Source: Caballeronia sordidicola
GTDB taxonomy: Bacteria > Pseudomonadota > Gammaproteobacteria > Burkholderiales > Burkholderiaceae
Direction: 5' to 3'
Assembly: GCF_002220365.1 (NCBI RefSeq)
Contig: NZ_MTHB01000165.1
Coordinates: 117,450-181,449 of the forward strand
DNA: 64,000 bases
Under the pieces are notes generated by a model, which made no database searches, was not told where the DNA came from, and was given only the letters and a program-made list of their open reading frames with translations. The position numbers and the translations under genes are program-made. Shown one piece after another: positions 16,554 through 25,738 of this stretch; position 1 is the stretch's first letter; the number at the start of each line of letters is the position of its first letter.

Positions 16554-16855
16554 TATGAAGAATTGCGCTGCACCGCACTATGCAGAAGCGGAAGGCATCG
16601 TAGAATAGCGTCGTTGAGGCGGGAATTCCGTCTCGGCGACGTCACCCATGTTACGTAATCGAGGTAACGGCAAGCTGAATCCGCCAACGGTTACAACATT
16701 GAAAATAGCTTCCTCTCGGCACACGAAACCCTTGTGCCGCAAGGCTTTGCATGCGGTGACGACGCCTGGCCCGCGTCTTGCATTATCTGGCGTACGTGTG
16801 TTTGTTTCGACCCAGCGCCCGGGAAGAGCGCAACGACCAAGCTAGAGAGTCCAGC
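16554..16855. other. Gene-free stretch
   Basis: A 302-bp gap between dgoD and a small membrane-protein gene. It contains an imperfect inverted repeat (GTTAC / GTAAC near 16650) but no clear terminator or gene. Confidence 0.5.
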
Positions 16856-17161
16856 ATGTATTACTACACCCTTCCAGATGAATTCGTCCGCACGCAGATG
16901 GCCGTCGGCGCCTTGGTTTTGTTCGGCGTGCTGCGCGTGATCGGTGCCGTCATGGGCGCCCAGCACGGCTGGCGCATGTCGACGGTGACGCGCTGCTTTA
17001 TAGGCGCGGCCGTGCTGTTTTGCTTGCCTCAACTCCTCGATGTAATGGTCTCGTCGCCCATGTCGCACCGCGCGCTCATCGAGCTTGAGGGTAAGGTGAT
17101 CGGCTGCGCGCTGGCACTGTTCTGCGCACCGATCGTGAGTCACAAACTGGGCTACGAGTAA
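16856..17161 (+). CDS. Hypothetical membrane protein (101 aa)
   Basis: Encodes 101 residues from the ATG at 16856. Three hydrophobic segments are visible: FVRTQMAVGALVLFGVLRVI (about 10-30), CFIGAAVLFCLPQLLDV (about 48-64) and KVIGCALALFCAPIV (about 80-95). It probably sits in the inner membrane. I recognise no family. It faces the convergent CopD gene across 61 bp. Confidence 0.6.
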   Translation: MYYYTLPDEFVRTQMAVGALVLFGVLRVIGAVMGAQHGWRMSTVTRCFIGAAVLFCLPQLLDVMVSSPMSHRALIELEGKVIGCALALFCAPIVSHKLGYE

Positions 17162-17222
17162 GTATCGGCAGCAGGCAGCCCGAGTCAGGTAGCTGGACTC
17201 ATGTAACCCTCGGGCAGCCCGA

Positions 17223-18158
17223 CTACCCCATCGCAGAAAAACCCGGCACGCTGTGCGACAGCACGGCGGCCGCGACAAACACCCCCACAATTAGCAACGC
17301 TTCCATCCGCATCACGCCGGTGAACGTGTGCGCATCGACGGTCGATGCAGTGCGCTGCAATCGCGGCATCACGGACCACCGGTTCATCGCGCCGAGTAGC
17401 AACGCGGTCGCAATAAGCACCCCCTTCACGACCAGCGCGTGGCCCCACCCGCTCGTTTCGAGCGCTTCCGCCGATCCGCCCAGCCCGCGCCACGCGTTAT
17501 ATATCCCGGTAAGAATCACCAGCGATACGGCAACCACCGCCGCCGTGGAAACCTTCCCGGAAATACGAATCAAGGACGCTCGAGCAAGCGATGTCCCCAG
17601 CGCCGGCAGCACTCGCCACGCGCTCGCGATGACCAACCCGCCCCACACGGCCGTCGCCAGCAGATGAACCGTCTGCACGCCTTCGGCGAGAGAAAACGCG
17701 CCGGCATCGGCGGCATGTCCTATCGACGCCTTGCCCGCCGCCGCCACGAGTGCGCCGATCGCGAACAGCCCGACTCGCGGTCCGCCCCTCGGATTGGCTA
17801 ACGATGTAGCAACGATCAACAGCACGCTGCCGGCGAACGCGATCGTCCAGCCCACGCCGGCGTGCGTGCCCGTCACAACGGTGACGACGGCATCGAAGGC
17901 CTGAAAGAGAGGCGCTCCGCTCATCGACGCTGCCTGCAGCCAGACCAGCACAAGATCTGCCACCGCGAGCACGACCGCGCCGCCCGTGGCGAGCCGCCGC
18001 GCCTTCACCCAGCCGAGACGCGCGGGGGAAACAGGCGCAGCCGCGTTTTCCTTCGATAACCACACGCTCAGGAACGCCCCGCCGAGCGTGCAGGCAAACG
18101 CGATGTCAGCAATCGCGGCAATGAGGACTTGAGCGAACCACAGCGGATCGTCACTCAT
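17223..18158 (-). CDS. copD: CopD-domain copper resistance membrane protein
   Basis: Encodes 311 residues from the ATG at 18158 (MSDDPLWFAQ); the open frame extends upstream but lacks membrane-protein character. About eight hydrophobic helices span the protein, and the C-terminal half carries the CopD pattern: VHLLATAVWGGLVIASAW, IRISGKVSTAAVV, LTGIYNAW, and HALVVKGVLIATALLLGAMNRW. CopD proteins take copper ions across the inner membrane, usually beside CopC. No copC is present here, so the substrate is assumed from the family only. Confidence 0.85.
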   Translation of the reverse strand: MSDDPLWFAQVLIAAIADIAFACTLGGAFLSVWLSKENAAAPVSPARLGWVKARRLATGGAVVLAVADLVLVWLQAASMSGAPLFQAFDAVVTVVTGTHAGVGWTIAFAGSVLLIVATSLANPRGGPRVGLFAIGALVAAAGKASIGHAADAGAFSLAEGVQTVHLLATAVWGGLVIASAWRVLPALGTSLARASLIRISGKVSTAAVVAVSLVILTGIYNAWRGLGGSAEALETSGWGHALVVKGVLIATALLLGAMNRWSVMPRLQRTASTVDAHTFTGVMRMEALLIVGVFVAAAVLSHSVPGFSAMG

Positions 18159-18601
18159 GAAGACGCCTTGACGAAGAAATTCAGGCTGAAAGCAAACAAG
18201 GAATGCATTGAAGGGTTCGAGGAAGAAACAAAAGAAACAAACAAACCGCATGGGGCCAGGAACGCGAGTCTAGCGGAACGGGCACAACGAATGCACCATG
18301 GCTCAACGGCATCCGTGCCGCACAAAACCGCCGCCCAACCCCGCAAAACGCGTCGATACTTTGTTCAATACCGTCGGCCATTAATTGTTACGCATGGTCA
18401 AAAACCCCTGTCGATCCGTCGCGCGGCAAATTGTCGCGTACACGTTGAAAGTGCGGCCCAACAGGGTGATGCTCAAATAGTCATCATCAGGCAACGATGA
18501 TAGAATGCCGCGTCGCATCACGGGCTCCCAGAGCCAATGTGGCAATGGTTCACCACATATTCGCACCGGGCCGAACGAAGCTCGGCAGGTCCTCGAAATT
18601 C
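18159..18601. other. Divergent intergenic region
   Basis: The 443 bp between the leftward copD and the rightward cytochrome genes should hold both promoters. Overlapping short frames show no credible gene. I see no clear operator. Confidence 0.5.
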
Positions 18602-19363
18602 ATGGAGTGTCGCGTGTCTTCAAGACGCATTTTTCGTCCGTTGCTCGCCCCGCTAATGGCTATGGCGCTGATCGGCTGCGCCAGCCTGGCCGGCGCAGCA
18701 GAAGCCCCGGCGCCCGCTCAAGCCGCCGCCCAGCCCATGGCGCCGGACACCATGGCAGCGCGTGTTCAGGGTTGCACGGCATGTCACGGCGTCCACGGCG
18801 AAGGCACGGACAACGACTATTTCCCGCGTCTTGCCGGCAAGCCGGCTGACTACTTGTACAACCAGTTGCAGAACTTCCGCGAAGGTCGTCGGAAGTATCC
18901 GCCAATGAACTACCTCGTCACGTATCTCTCGGACGACTACCTTCATCAGATCGCCACGTATTTCTCGCAACAACGTCCGCCGTATCCGCAACCGGCCAAG
19001 CCGACTGTGTCGGCGTCCACGTTGTCGAAAGGCCAGCAAATCGTGCTGAACGGCGACGCAGGGCGCGGGATTCCCGCCTGCGCGGCGTGCCACGGCGCGA
19101 ACCTGACGGGTATGCAACCGGCTATTCCAGGTCTCGTGGGGTTGCACTCCGACTACATCAGCGCGCAGCTTGGCGCCTGGCGTGCGGGCTCGCGCCACGC
19201 AATAGCACCTGACTGCATGCAACAGATCGCCACCCGCCTGACCGACGACGACGTGACCTCTGTCGCCGCCTGGCTGTCCACGCAAACCGCACCGGCTAAT
19301 CCGGTACCCGCGCCCGCAGGCTCGCGCAAAACGCCGCTCGCCTGCGGCAGCGAACCGCAATAA
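18602..19363 (+). CDS. Dihaem cytochrome c (c4-like), exported
   Basis: Encodes 253 residues from the ATG at 18602. A signal peptide (about 1-34, with RIFRPLLAPLMAMALIGCAS) is followed by two homologous cytochrome domains, each with a CxxCH haem site: Cys58-His62 (CTACHG) and Cys160-His164 (CAACHG). Periplasmic electron carrier of the cytochrome c4 type. The cysteine at the signal-peptide end could make it a lipoprotein. The next gene, a trihaem cytochrome, starts 21 bp downstream, so they form an operon and probably one electron-transfer chain. Confidence 0.88.
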   Translation: MECRVSSRRIFRPLLAPLMAMALIGCASLAGAAEAPAPAQAAAQPMAPDTMAARVQGCTACHGVHGEGTDNDYFPRLAGKPADYLYNQLQNFREGRRKYPPMNYLVTYLSDDYLHQIATYFSQQRPPYPQPAKPTVSASTLSKGQQIVLNGDAGRGIPACAACHGANLTGMQPAIPGLVGLHSDYISAQLGAWRAGSRHAIAPDCMQQIATRLTDDDVTSVAAWLSTQTAPANPVPAPAGSRKTPLACGSEPQ

Positions 19364-19384
19364 GGCGCGAGGAGCGAGAAGAAT

Positions 19385-20683
19385 ATGAAACGCAAGTCCC
19401 TGTTCGCACTTTCGGCTGTCGTTGTAATTACGGCCGCAGCAGCCGCTGCCGCACTCTGGTCGGGTGGCGACACCTTCCACTCGGGCGGCGCCGTCGCCGC
19501 AGTGCCCGCCGACCAGACCGAGTTGATCAAACGCGGTGAATATCTGGCGCGTGCCGGTGACTGCATTGCCTGCCACACGGTTCGCGGCGGCAAGACGTTT
19601 GCCGGCGGCCTGCCCATGCTCACGCCGTTTGGCACGCTCTACACGCCGAACATCACGCCGGACGACCAGTACGGTATTGGCAAGTGGACGTCGGAAGATT
19701 TCTACCGGTCGATCCATCTCGGTCGCTCGAAAGACGGCAGCCTGCTGTACCCGGCCATGCCGTTCACGGCTTATACCAAGGTGACACGCGCCGACTCGGA
19801 CGCCATGTTCGCGTACATGCGCTCGGTGCCCCCGGTCAATGTAGCCAGCCGTCCGCACGAACTGCGCTTCCCGTTCAACCAGCGCAACATGCTGATTGGC
19901 TGGCGCGTGCTGTTCTTCAGTGAAGGTGAATTCAAGCCGGATCCCACCAAGTCGGTTGAGTGGAACCGCGGTGCATACCTGATCGAAGGGCTTGGCCATT
20001 GCAGCATGTGCCATACATCGATCAACCCGCTGGGCGGCCCGGTCAGCTCGGCAGCGTTCGGCGGCGGCTTGATCCCGCTGCAGAACTGGTACGCACCGTC
20101 GTTGACGTCGAATAAGGAAGCCGGCCTCGGCGACTGGGACATCAAGGACATCAACGCGTTGCTGAAGACGGGCGTGTCGGAACGCGGTGCCGTGTTTGGC
20201 CCGATGGCCGAAGTGGTCCACAACAGCTTGCAGTACATGACGGACGCGGACATCAACGCCATGTCGACGTTCCTGAAGTCGATCCCGCAAAAGGGCGAAG
20301 CGCCGGAAACGATGCAGTTTGAAACATCGGCGCAGTTCGGGTCGGAATTGCTGCAACAGGGCAAGAAGATCTACACGGAAAACTGCGCGAAGTGTCACGC
20401 GGAAAACGGTCTCGGCAAACCGCCGGCCTACCCGCCGCTTGCCACGAACCAGTCCATCCAGATGCAGTCAGCCGTGAACCCGATCCGCATGGTGCTCAAT
20501 GGCGGTTATCCGCCGAGCACGGAAGGCAACCCGCATCCGTATGGCATGCCGCCGTTCGCGCAATCGCTGTCCGATACGGAAGTGGCTGCGGTAGTGACGT
20601 ACATTCGTATGTCGTGGGGCAACCACGGTACGCCGGTGTCGCCGCAACAAGTCAGCAACCTGCGTTCGGCGCCGCTGGACTGA
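19385..20683 (+). CDS. Trihaem cytochrome c, dehydrogenase-subunit type
   Basis: Encodes 432 residues. An N-terminal signal or anchor (about 5-25, LFALSAVVVITAAAAAAAL) is followed by three cytochrome domains with haem sites Cys60-His64 (CIACHT), Cys206-His210 (CSMCHT) and Cys334-His338 (CAKCHA). This layout is that of the cytochrome subunit of membrane-bound alcohol, gluconate or aldehyde dehydrogenases, which passes electrons to ubiquinone. No flavin or quinoprotein dehydrogenase gene is next to it, so with the dihaem cytochrome upstream it more likely serves a dehydrogenase encoded elsewhere. GGCGCGAGGAGCGAG before the ATG contains the ribosome binding site. Confidence 0.88.
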   Translation: MKRKSLFALSAVVVITAAAAAAALWSGGDTFHSGGAVAAVPADQTELIKRGEYLARAGDCIACHTVRGGKTFAGGLPMLTPFGTLYTPNITPDDQYGIGKWTSEDFYRSIHLGRSKDGSLLYPAMPFTAYTKVTRADSDAMFAYMRSVPPVNVASRPHELRFPFNQRNMLIGWRVLFFSEGEFKPDPTKSVEWNRGAYLIEGLGHCSMCHTSINPLGGPVSSAAFGGGLIPLQNWYAPSLTSNKEAGLGDWDIKDINALLKTGVSERGAVFGPMAEVVHNSLQYMTDADINAMSTFLKSIPQKGEAPETMQFETSAQFGSELLQQGKKIYTENCAKCHAENGLGKPPAYPPLATNQSIQMQSAVNPIRMVLNGGYPPSTEGNPHPYGMPPFAQSLSDTEVAAVVTYIRMSWGNHGTPVSPQQVSNLRSAPLD

Positions 20684-20741
20684 CAACTGTTTAAAGCAGG
20701 GTTTTCCGCAGGTAGAGTAAAATGCGCTGAAAGGCGCAAGC

Positions 20742-20785
20742 AGGGCGCAGGCCTCGAAACCGGGGCTGCGCCCTTCGTGTTTTTT
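20742..20785 (+). terminator. Rho-independent terminator of the cytochrome operon
   Basis: AGGGCGCAG(G)CC pairs with GGCTGCGCCCT with one bulged base, then TCGTG and six Ts. It lies about 60 bp after the trihaem cytochrome stop. Confidence 0.7.
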
Positions 20786-20954
20786 GAGCACGAATAAGCT
20801 GGAGCGTGGCCAGGCAGGCCAGGTCGACCTCAAGGGCGATAAAATGCCCGAGTCGGTTTGCCGGATTGCGCCGTTTTGCTCCGGTCTCAACATCTCTTAA
20901 AGCAGAAAGCGCGGCGTTGCAGACAGGATTGCAATAACGCGATGAGGATGGTCG

Positions 20955-21575
20955 ATGCACATTGGTGAACGGTTCAACAGCGTTACCCATCTCGTCGGCA
21001 CGGTGCTGTCGGCGGCAGGGGTTGCTACGCTCGTCACCATGGCCGCGATGGAACGCGACCCGTACAAGATCGTCAGCTTTGCGGTGTACGGCGCCATGCT
21101 GCTTGTGCTCTACACAATTTCCACGCTGTACCACTGGGTCCGCAGTCCGCGGGCCAAGGCGGTATTGCAAAAATGCGATCATTCGGCCATTTACTTGCTG
21201 ATCGCGGGAAGCTACACACCGTTCACGCTCGTCACGCTGCGCGGCCCGTGGGGCTGGTCGTTATTCGGCGTAAGCTGGGGGCTCGCCGCTCTTGGCATCG
21301 TTCAGGAACTCACGCTCGGGCGTCGAACCCGCAGCGTATCGATGGTGATTTACGTGATGATGGGCTGGCTCGCGCTCGTAGCCATCCGTCCTCTCGTTTC
21401 GGCTCTACCGCCCGCCGGCACGGCGTGGCTGCTGGCCGGCGGTTTGATCTACAGCGCCGGCATTTACTTTTTCATCAACGACGAGCGCATCCGGCATGGA
21501 CATGGCATCTGGCACCTGTTCGTGTTGGGCGGCAGCTTGTGTCAATTCGTCAGCATTGCACGCTACGTTGCTTAA
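20955..21575 (+). CDS. trhA: Hemolysin III / PAQR-family membrane protein
   Basis: Encodes 206 residues. Seven hydrophobic helices with the conserved PAQR residues: ERFNSVTHLVGTVLS at the start, STLYHW and the H-S-A-I-Y-L-L-I-A-G-S-Y-T-P-F block in the middle, and GHGIWHLFVLGG at the end, giving the Ser/His/Asp set thought to bind zinc. In E. coli TrhA tunes membrane fluidity; the old name hemolysin III does not reflect its normal role. Transcribed alone. Confidence 0.9.
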   Translation: MHIGERFNSVTHLVGTVLSAAGVATLVTMAAMERDPYKIVSFAVYGAMLLVLYTISTLYHWVRSPRAKAVLQKCDHSAIYLLIAGSYTPFTLVTLRGPWGWSLFGVSWGLAALGIVQELTLGRRTRSVSMVIYVMMGWLALVAIRPLVSALPPAGTAWLLAGGLIYSAGIYFFINDERIRHGHGIWHLFVLGGSLCQFVSIARYVA

Positions 21576-21886
21576 TTATGTTGCATGAGTACGTAGCATG
21601 AGCCTGCCCTGATCGGCACCCAATGCCTGACGCGAAGCGTTTTACGGCGTTTCAAATGCAACTTAACGCCAGTCAGCGTGTCTTGATAGCGCGTTGATCT
21701 TCGCGGCAACTTTCCCGGCGCTCGTAGCGTGTACTTCGAGCAAGCGCCCCGAACGTCATGCCGCCCGATTTCCTCGATCGTCGTACGCACGCACCTAGTT
21801 GTGCGAGCCGCCTTTTTTTGGGGCTTCAGGCCTTTTGGGGCTCTAAGCGAAAAGCGCCGGTCGTCATACCGAATCTGTGAACACTT
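21576..21886. other. Intergenic leader of the helicase gene
   Basis: A 311-bp gap without a credible gene. RNA helicase genes of this type often have long, cold-regulated leaders. A T-run at 21810-21817 after a weak GTGCGAG/CGCAC pairing may be a terminator or attenuator, but the pairing is poor. Confidence 0.4.
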
Positions 21887-23383
21887 ATGTCTTTTGATTC
21901 CCTCGGCTTGTCCGAACCCTTGCTTCGCGCTGTCAACGAACTCGGCTACACCATCCCTACCCCCATCCAGTTGCAGGCCATTCCGGCTGTGCTGAATGGC
22001 GGTGACCTGCTCGCAGGCGCGCAAACCGGCACCGGCAAGACGGCCGGGTTCACGCTGCCTATCCTGCAGCGTTTGTCCGAAGCACCCGCGCCTTTGGCCG
22101 GTGCCAAGCGCCCGGTCCGCGCGCTGATCCTCACTCCCACCCGCGAACTCGCCGCCCAGGTGGAAGAAAGCGTGCGCGGCTACGGTAAGTATTTGAAATT
22201 GAAATCGACCGTGATGTTCGGCGGCGTGGGCATCAACCCGCAAATCGATGCGCTGCGGCGCGGCGTGGATATTGTCGTGGCAACACCGGGACGGTTGCTC
22301 GATCACATGCAGCAGAGGACCATCGATTTGTCGAAGCTCGAAATTCTCGTGCTCGACGAAGCGGACCGCATGCTCGACATGGGCTTTATCCACGACATCA
22401 AGCGCGTGCTCGCCAAGTTGCCGCCGAAGCGCCAGAACCTGCTGTTCTCGGCTACCTTCTCCGAAGAAATCAAGACGCTTGCGGACAGCCTGCTCGACCG
22501 TCCGGCGCTGATTGAAGTGGCGCGTCGGAATTCGACCGTTGAAGCTATCGCGCAGAAGATTCACCCGGTGGATCGCGACAAGAAGCGCGAGTTGCTCACG
22601 CATTTGATCCAGAAGAACAACTGGTTCCAGGTGCTGGTCTTCACGCGCACGAAGCATGGCGCGAATCGGCTCGCCGAGCAGTTGACGAAGGACGGCATCA
22701 GCGCGCTGGCCATTCACGGCAACAAGAGCCAGTCGGCACGTACGCGTGCGTTGGCCGAGTTCAAGGACAACACGCTGCAGGTACTGGTGGCGACGGATAT
22801 TGCGGCGCGCGGTATCGATATCGACCAGTTGCCGCACGTCGTCAACTTCGATTTGCCGAACGTGCCCGAGGATTATGTTCACCGGATCGGCCGTACCGGG
22901 CGTGCCGGTGCGACGGGTGAGGCGCTGTCGCTGGTTTGCGTCGATGAACATCAGTTGCTGAAGGACATCGAACGCCTGATCAAGCGGCCGATTCCGCAGG
23001 AAGTCATCGCGGGTTTTGAACCGGATCTGACGCAGAAGCCTGAACCGATTCTCCGACGCGGCCAAGGCGGCGGCGGTGCAAGGCAAGGTCAAGGGTCGCC
23101 GCGTCAGGGTGCGCCGAAGCAATCGAACGGCGGCGGTCGGCCGTCGGCCAAGCCGGCTGGTAGCGGTAATGGCGGCGGCGGTAATGGCGGCAGCGGCGGA
23201 GGCTACGGTTCGCGCTCGCCAAAACCTGTCGCGGCGAAAACCGGCGGCAATGGCGCCGCGCCACGCAAACCAGAAGGCTCACGTCCGGCTGGCGGCGCGC
23301 TGCTCGGCGGCAAGCCGCGCAGTGAAGGCGGCGGCGGTGCAGGTCGACGCGATACGCCCCGCACGGGACAACGCGGGCGTTAA
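21887..23383 (+). CDS. rhlE: DEAD-box RNA helicase RhlE
   Basis: Encodes 498 residues. ATP-dependent RNA helicase acting on ribosome assembly intermediates and mRNA. Motifs in order: Q motif with Gln28 (IPTPIQLQAIP), motif I AQTGTGKT (45-52), PTRELAAQ, DEAD (157-160), SAT (about 190), and the C-terminal RecA domain with HRIGRTGR near 326. After about residue 385 the tail turns into low-complexity Gly/Arg/Pro/Lys sequence (GQGGGGARQGQG and onward, about 110 residues), typical of Burkholderiaceae RhlE and likely an RNA-binding, disordered region. Confidence 0.95.
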   Translation: MSFDSLGLSEPLLRAVNELGYTIPTPIQLQAIPAVLNGGDLLAGAQTGTGKTAGFTLPILQRLSEAPAPLAGAKRPVRALILTPTRELAAQVEESVRGYGKYLKLKSTVMFGGVGINPQIDALRRGVDIVVATPGRLLDHMQQRTIDLSKLEILVLDEADRMLDMGFIHDIKRVLAKLPPKRQNLLFSATFSEEIKTLADSLLDRPALIEVARRNSTVEAIAQKIHPVDRDKKRELLTHLIQKNNWFQVLVFTRTKHGANRLAEQLTKDGISALAIHGNKSQSARTRALAEFKDNTLQVLVATDIAARGIDIDQLPHVVNFDLPNVPEDYVHRIGRTGRAGATGEALSLVCVDEHQLLKDIERLIKRPIPQEVIAGFEPDLTQKPEPILRRGQGGGGARQGQGSPRQGAPKQSNGGGRPSAKPAGSGNGGGGNGGSGGGYGSRSPKPVAAKTGGNGAAPRKPEGSRPAGGALLGGKPRSEGGGGAGRRDTPRTGQRGR

Positions 23384-23526
23384 CTAGAAAGATGGTGTGG
23401 GTGGGACGTTCGCCTGTGCCTTCTTCTGCGCTTTGAGGGAGGGTGGCGAGCGAGGCTGGCTTTAGCCGTGCGATGCTGGCGGAAAGTCAGATGCTTTTGC
23501 GGTGCACCCATCCCACATCGCACTCG

Positions 23527-23550
23527 AAGCGGAGCCTCGGCTCCGCTTTT
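23527..23550. terminator. Terminator between convergent genes
   Basis: AAGCGGAG and CTCCGCTT form an 8-bp stem with a 6-base loop, followed by four Ts on the plus strand. It lies between the ends of rhlE and the leftward 168-aa gene. Confidence 0.65.
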
Positions 23551-23555
23551 CTATT

Positions 23556-24062
23556 TCAGGCAGCGGCGCTCGCCGCGCGCTTCAGCACATCGATTTGTTC
23601 GCGCCAGCGCCCCAGCACCGCGTCCGCCTGCCCTCGTGCAAACTCGAATCCAATGCCCTGCACAAGCCGCGCGTAAGGCACCTTCTGCCACTCTCCGCTT
23701 TCTATCGACGCAATAAAACACGTGACCGGTGAACCCTCCAACGGCGCAATTCGCGCCTGAAGCTGCACCTGGAAGAAGGCTTCATCGAAGACAAAAGTCA
23801 GCGTGGCGCAACCCGTCTTCGACACCAACCGCGCCGCCCGCGACTGCGGCCACAACGAAAAACACAACGTGCCCGGATCCGGCGCGAACAACTCACCGAC
23901 GCCCAGCAGCGAGGTCCGCACGCGGCCCTCATCGGCGGCGAGCAACGACGCCGTGAAGCCCGTTTTCGTTTCGATCGACGTGCCGTCGAACAAGGTCCGC
24001 AACTCGGCAGGCCATTCGTCGAACGTGCCGTGCTCGAGACCAGACGCAGTGGAATCGGTCAT
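23556..24062 (-). CDS. Pyridoxamine-phosphate-oxidase-like split-barrel protein
   Basis: Encodes 168 residues. The order of strands, with FTASLLAADEGRVRTSLLGVG, then LCFSLWPQSRAARLVSKTG and a Phe-rich strand ATLTFVFDEAFFQVQLQARI, resembles the FMN-binding split barrel of pyridoxamine 5'-phosphate oxidase relatives. No flavin-site residue can be identified with confidence. Cytoplasmic, function unknown; transcribed towards rhlE and alone, since the ferritin-like gene upstream ends 88 bp away on the same strand and could be read through. Confidence 0.6.
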   Translation of the reverse strand: MTDSTASGLEHGTFDEWPAELRTLFDGTSIETKTGFTASLLAADEGRVRTSLLGVGELFAPDPGTLCFSLWPQSRAARLVSKTGCATLTFVFDEAFFQVQLQARIAPLEGSPVTCFIASIESGEWQKVPYARLVQGIGFEFARGQADAVLGRWREQIDVLKRAASAAA

Positions 24063-24149
24063 GCGGATCTCCGTGAAAAGACGATGGCCCGCGAAAGCGG
24101 GCCATCGATTAAAGCGTACCGAACCGTTCCGTGCAAATGCCGGCTGGGC

Positions 24150-24977
24150 CTACCGGAAGAATACGTGCTGCGTGATCTTCGCGAGCGGATAGTGCACGCT
24201 AGGCTGAATCCGGGCCGGCAGATCAAGTGGCTTAAGCAGCATTTTCACGCACATGTCGGCCGACAAATTGCGCCGGACCAACGCATTCACTCGCGCCGCC
24301 AACTCCCGGTTGTGCGCGGTGTCATTTGCGCGCTCCGGGTAGCGGATGGCAAATACATGGCGTAGCGCGATCTCGGAATCCTCATTCTTGATTTCCATTA
24401 CACGACGCAGCAATGCGCCGAGAACGGCAAAGCGGCCATTGCCCTCGATCTTGTTGTACTTCTTGAAGAAGCGGAAGAAGTGCTTGTAATGCCGGACTTC
24501 GTCGGTACGGATGTTGTCGGTGAGTTGCTTGAGGACCGGTTCATCTGAGCATTCGTTGATTGCCCGATACAGCGTGGCCGTCCCGGTTTCAACGACGCAC
24601 CGCGCAACCATTTCCAGCGCACGCGTTTTTTCGAAGTCCTCGACTGAACACGTCAGCGAGTATTCGGCGAAAAAATTCTTGAACGCCGTGTCCCAGTCGA
24701 ACTCGGGCCACACATGATGGATATACGTTTTCAACGCGCGGCCGTGCTGCATTTCTTCCGGTTCCCACTCATTGTTGAGCCAGTCGGAAACTTCGGGATC
24801 GTCGTTGAAATAAGTGCTCAAGTTGCTTGTATAAAGATCGGTCCCGCTCTCAATGAACGAAGCCGCGCAAAGCAACAAGAGAAGGTGTTCATTGGATGCC
24901 GCTTTACGCCGGTCGATCCGGGCCAGGTCGATATCTTCGATCCGCCAGGGCATCACATGGGTACTGTCAGTGTGCAT
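24150..24977 (-). CDS. Ferritin-like diiron protein
   Basis: Encodes 275 residues, mostly helical. Six residues sit where a diiron four-helix bundle needs them: Glu43 (FIESGTD), Glu75 and His78 (EEMQHG), Glu130 (VETGTA), Glu160 and His163 (DEVRHYKH), that is E, ExxH, E, ExxH. This is the ferritin/desaturase/ribonucleotide-reductase-like arrangement. The spacing of the ligands is closest to acyl-ACP desaturase and related oxygenases, but the substrate cannot be told. Cytoplasmic; transcribed alone. Confidence 0.75.
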   Translation of the reverse strand: MHTDSTHVMPWRIEDIDLARIDRRKAASNEHLLLLLCAASFIESGTDLYTSNLSTYFNDDPEVSDWLNNEWEPEEMQHGRALKTYIHHVWPEFDWDTAFKNFFAEYSLTCSVEDFEKTRALEMVARCVVETGTATLYRAINECSDEPVLKQLTDNIRTDEVRHYKHFFRFFKKYNKIEGNGRFAVLGALLRRVMEIKNEDSEIALRHVFAIRYPERANDTAHNRELAARVNALVRRNLSADMCVKMLLKPLDLPARIQPSVHYPLAKITQHVFFR

Positions 24978-25738
24978 AAAAATCGCGCTCCCAAAGCTGT
25001 ACTGAACGCGCCGTCAGCCAAACCGGCCGAAAATCAGGCGACGCCATGAACGTGAAGTCGCGGCGTCCCTCATGTGGTTAAAGACTTGGAGTCTGCATCT
25101 TAGCTGGGTTGCAACGAAGCTGCAGACCCGAAGACAGACCGCCCGAACCACATGTCAGTTCCGGATACCGCTAAATTCAGCATAAATCGTACCGCACCGG
25201 ATAGCGTTGCGATAACGCACGTCACGACTGATTCCCGCCCGCTTACAGGCACATTTCGGCAAGCCACTAAAAGACAATTCGGCGATGACGTTTTCGCCGA
25301 CCAATTTTCATATTGAATCCGCATAGAACGCGATAGGGTCCCGGCCGCCAAGCCGCGTTCACACTCGACACAATCAATTTTGCCATCCTGATGAGTTGCT
25401 GCGCAGAACGTGAAGCATGCAATCCGGACGGTCAGTGCGGACATCGGGAGACGCGATAGGTACACCGGCGGATCACGCGGGAGCGGCTTCATCCCGAGCC
25501 CCTAGCGGTTGCGGTTGCAGCGTCGCGCAACGTAATGCGTGGTAACGAACTCGTCGCTCTCCATGTGCCGTCCGAGCCGTAAACTGCCCCGGCAAGACGC
25601 TCGACGGCGCGCTTGCATCCCTGATGCTCGACAGCGATATCCAAAGGCCAAGGCGGGTGATCGAGCATTGCGGGCCCGCCGGGCCTTTCCCTTACAATAC
25701 GGGCCACCTCAAGACAATAAAGCGCACTCTTCGACGCC
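24978..25738. other. Long gene-free stretch
   Basis: The 761 bp between the divergent ferritin-like gene and glpR. Minus-strand frames at 25100-25492 and 25489-25851 are open but have no ribosome binding site or family resemblance, and the second runs through the start of glpR, so I treat them as chance. The region should hold both promoters. Confidence 0.45.

Noticed and set aside
18653..20398. A 581-codon minus-strand open frame
   Set aside because: Antisense of the two cytochrome c genes, whose CxxCH motifs are clear on the plus strand.
21572..23122. A 516-codon minus-strand open frame
   Set aside because: Antisense of rhlE, which carries every DEAD-box motif.
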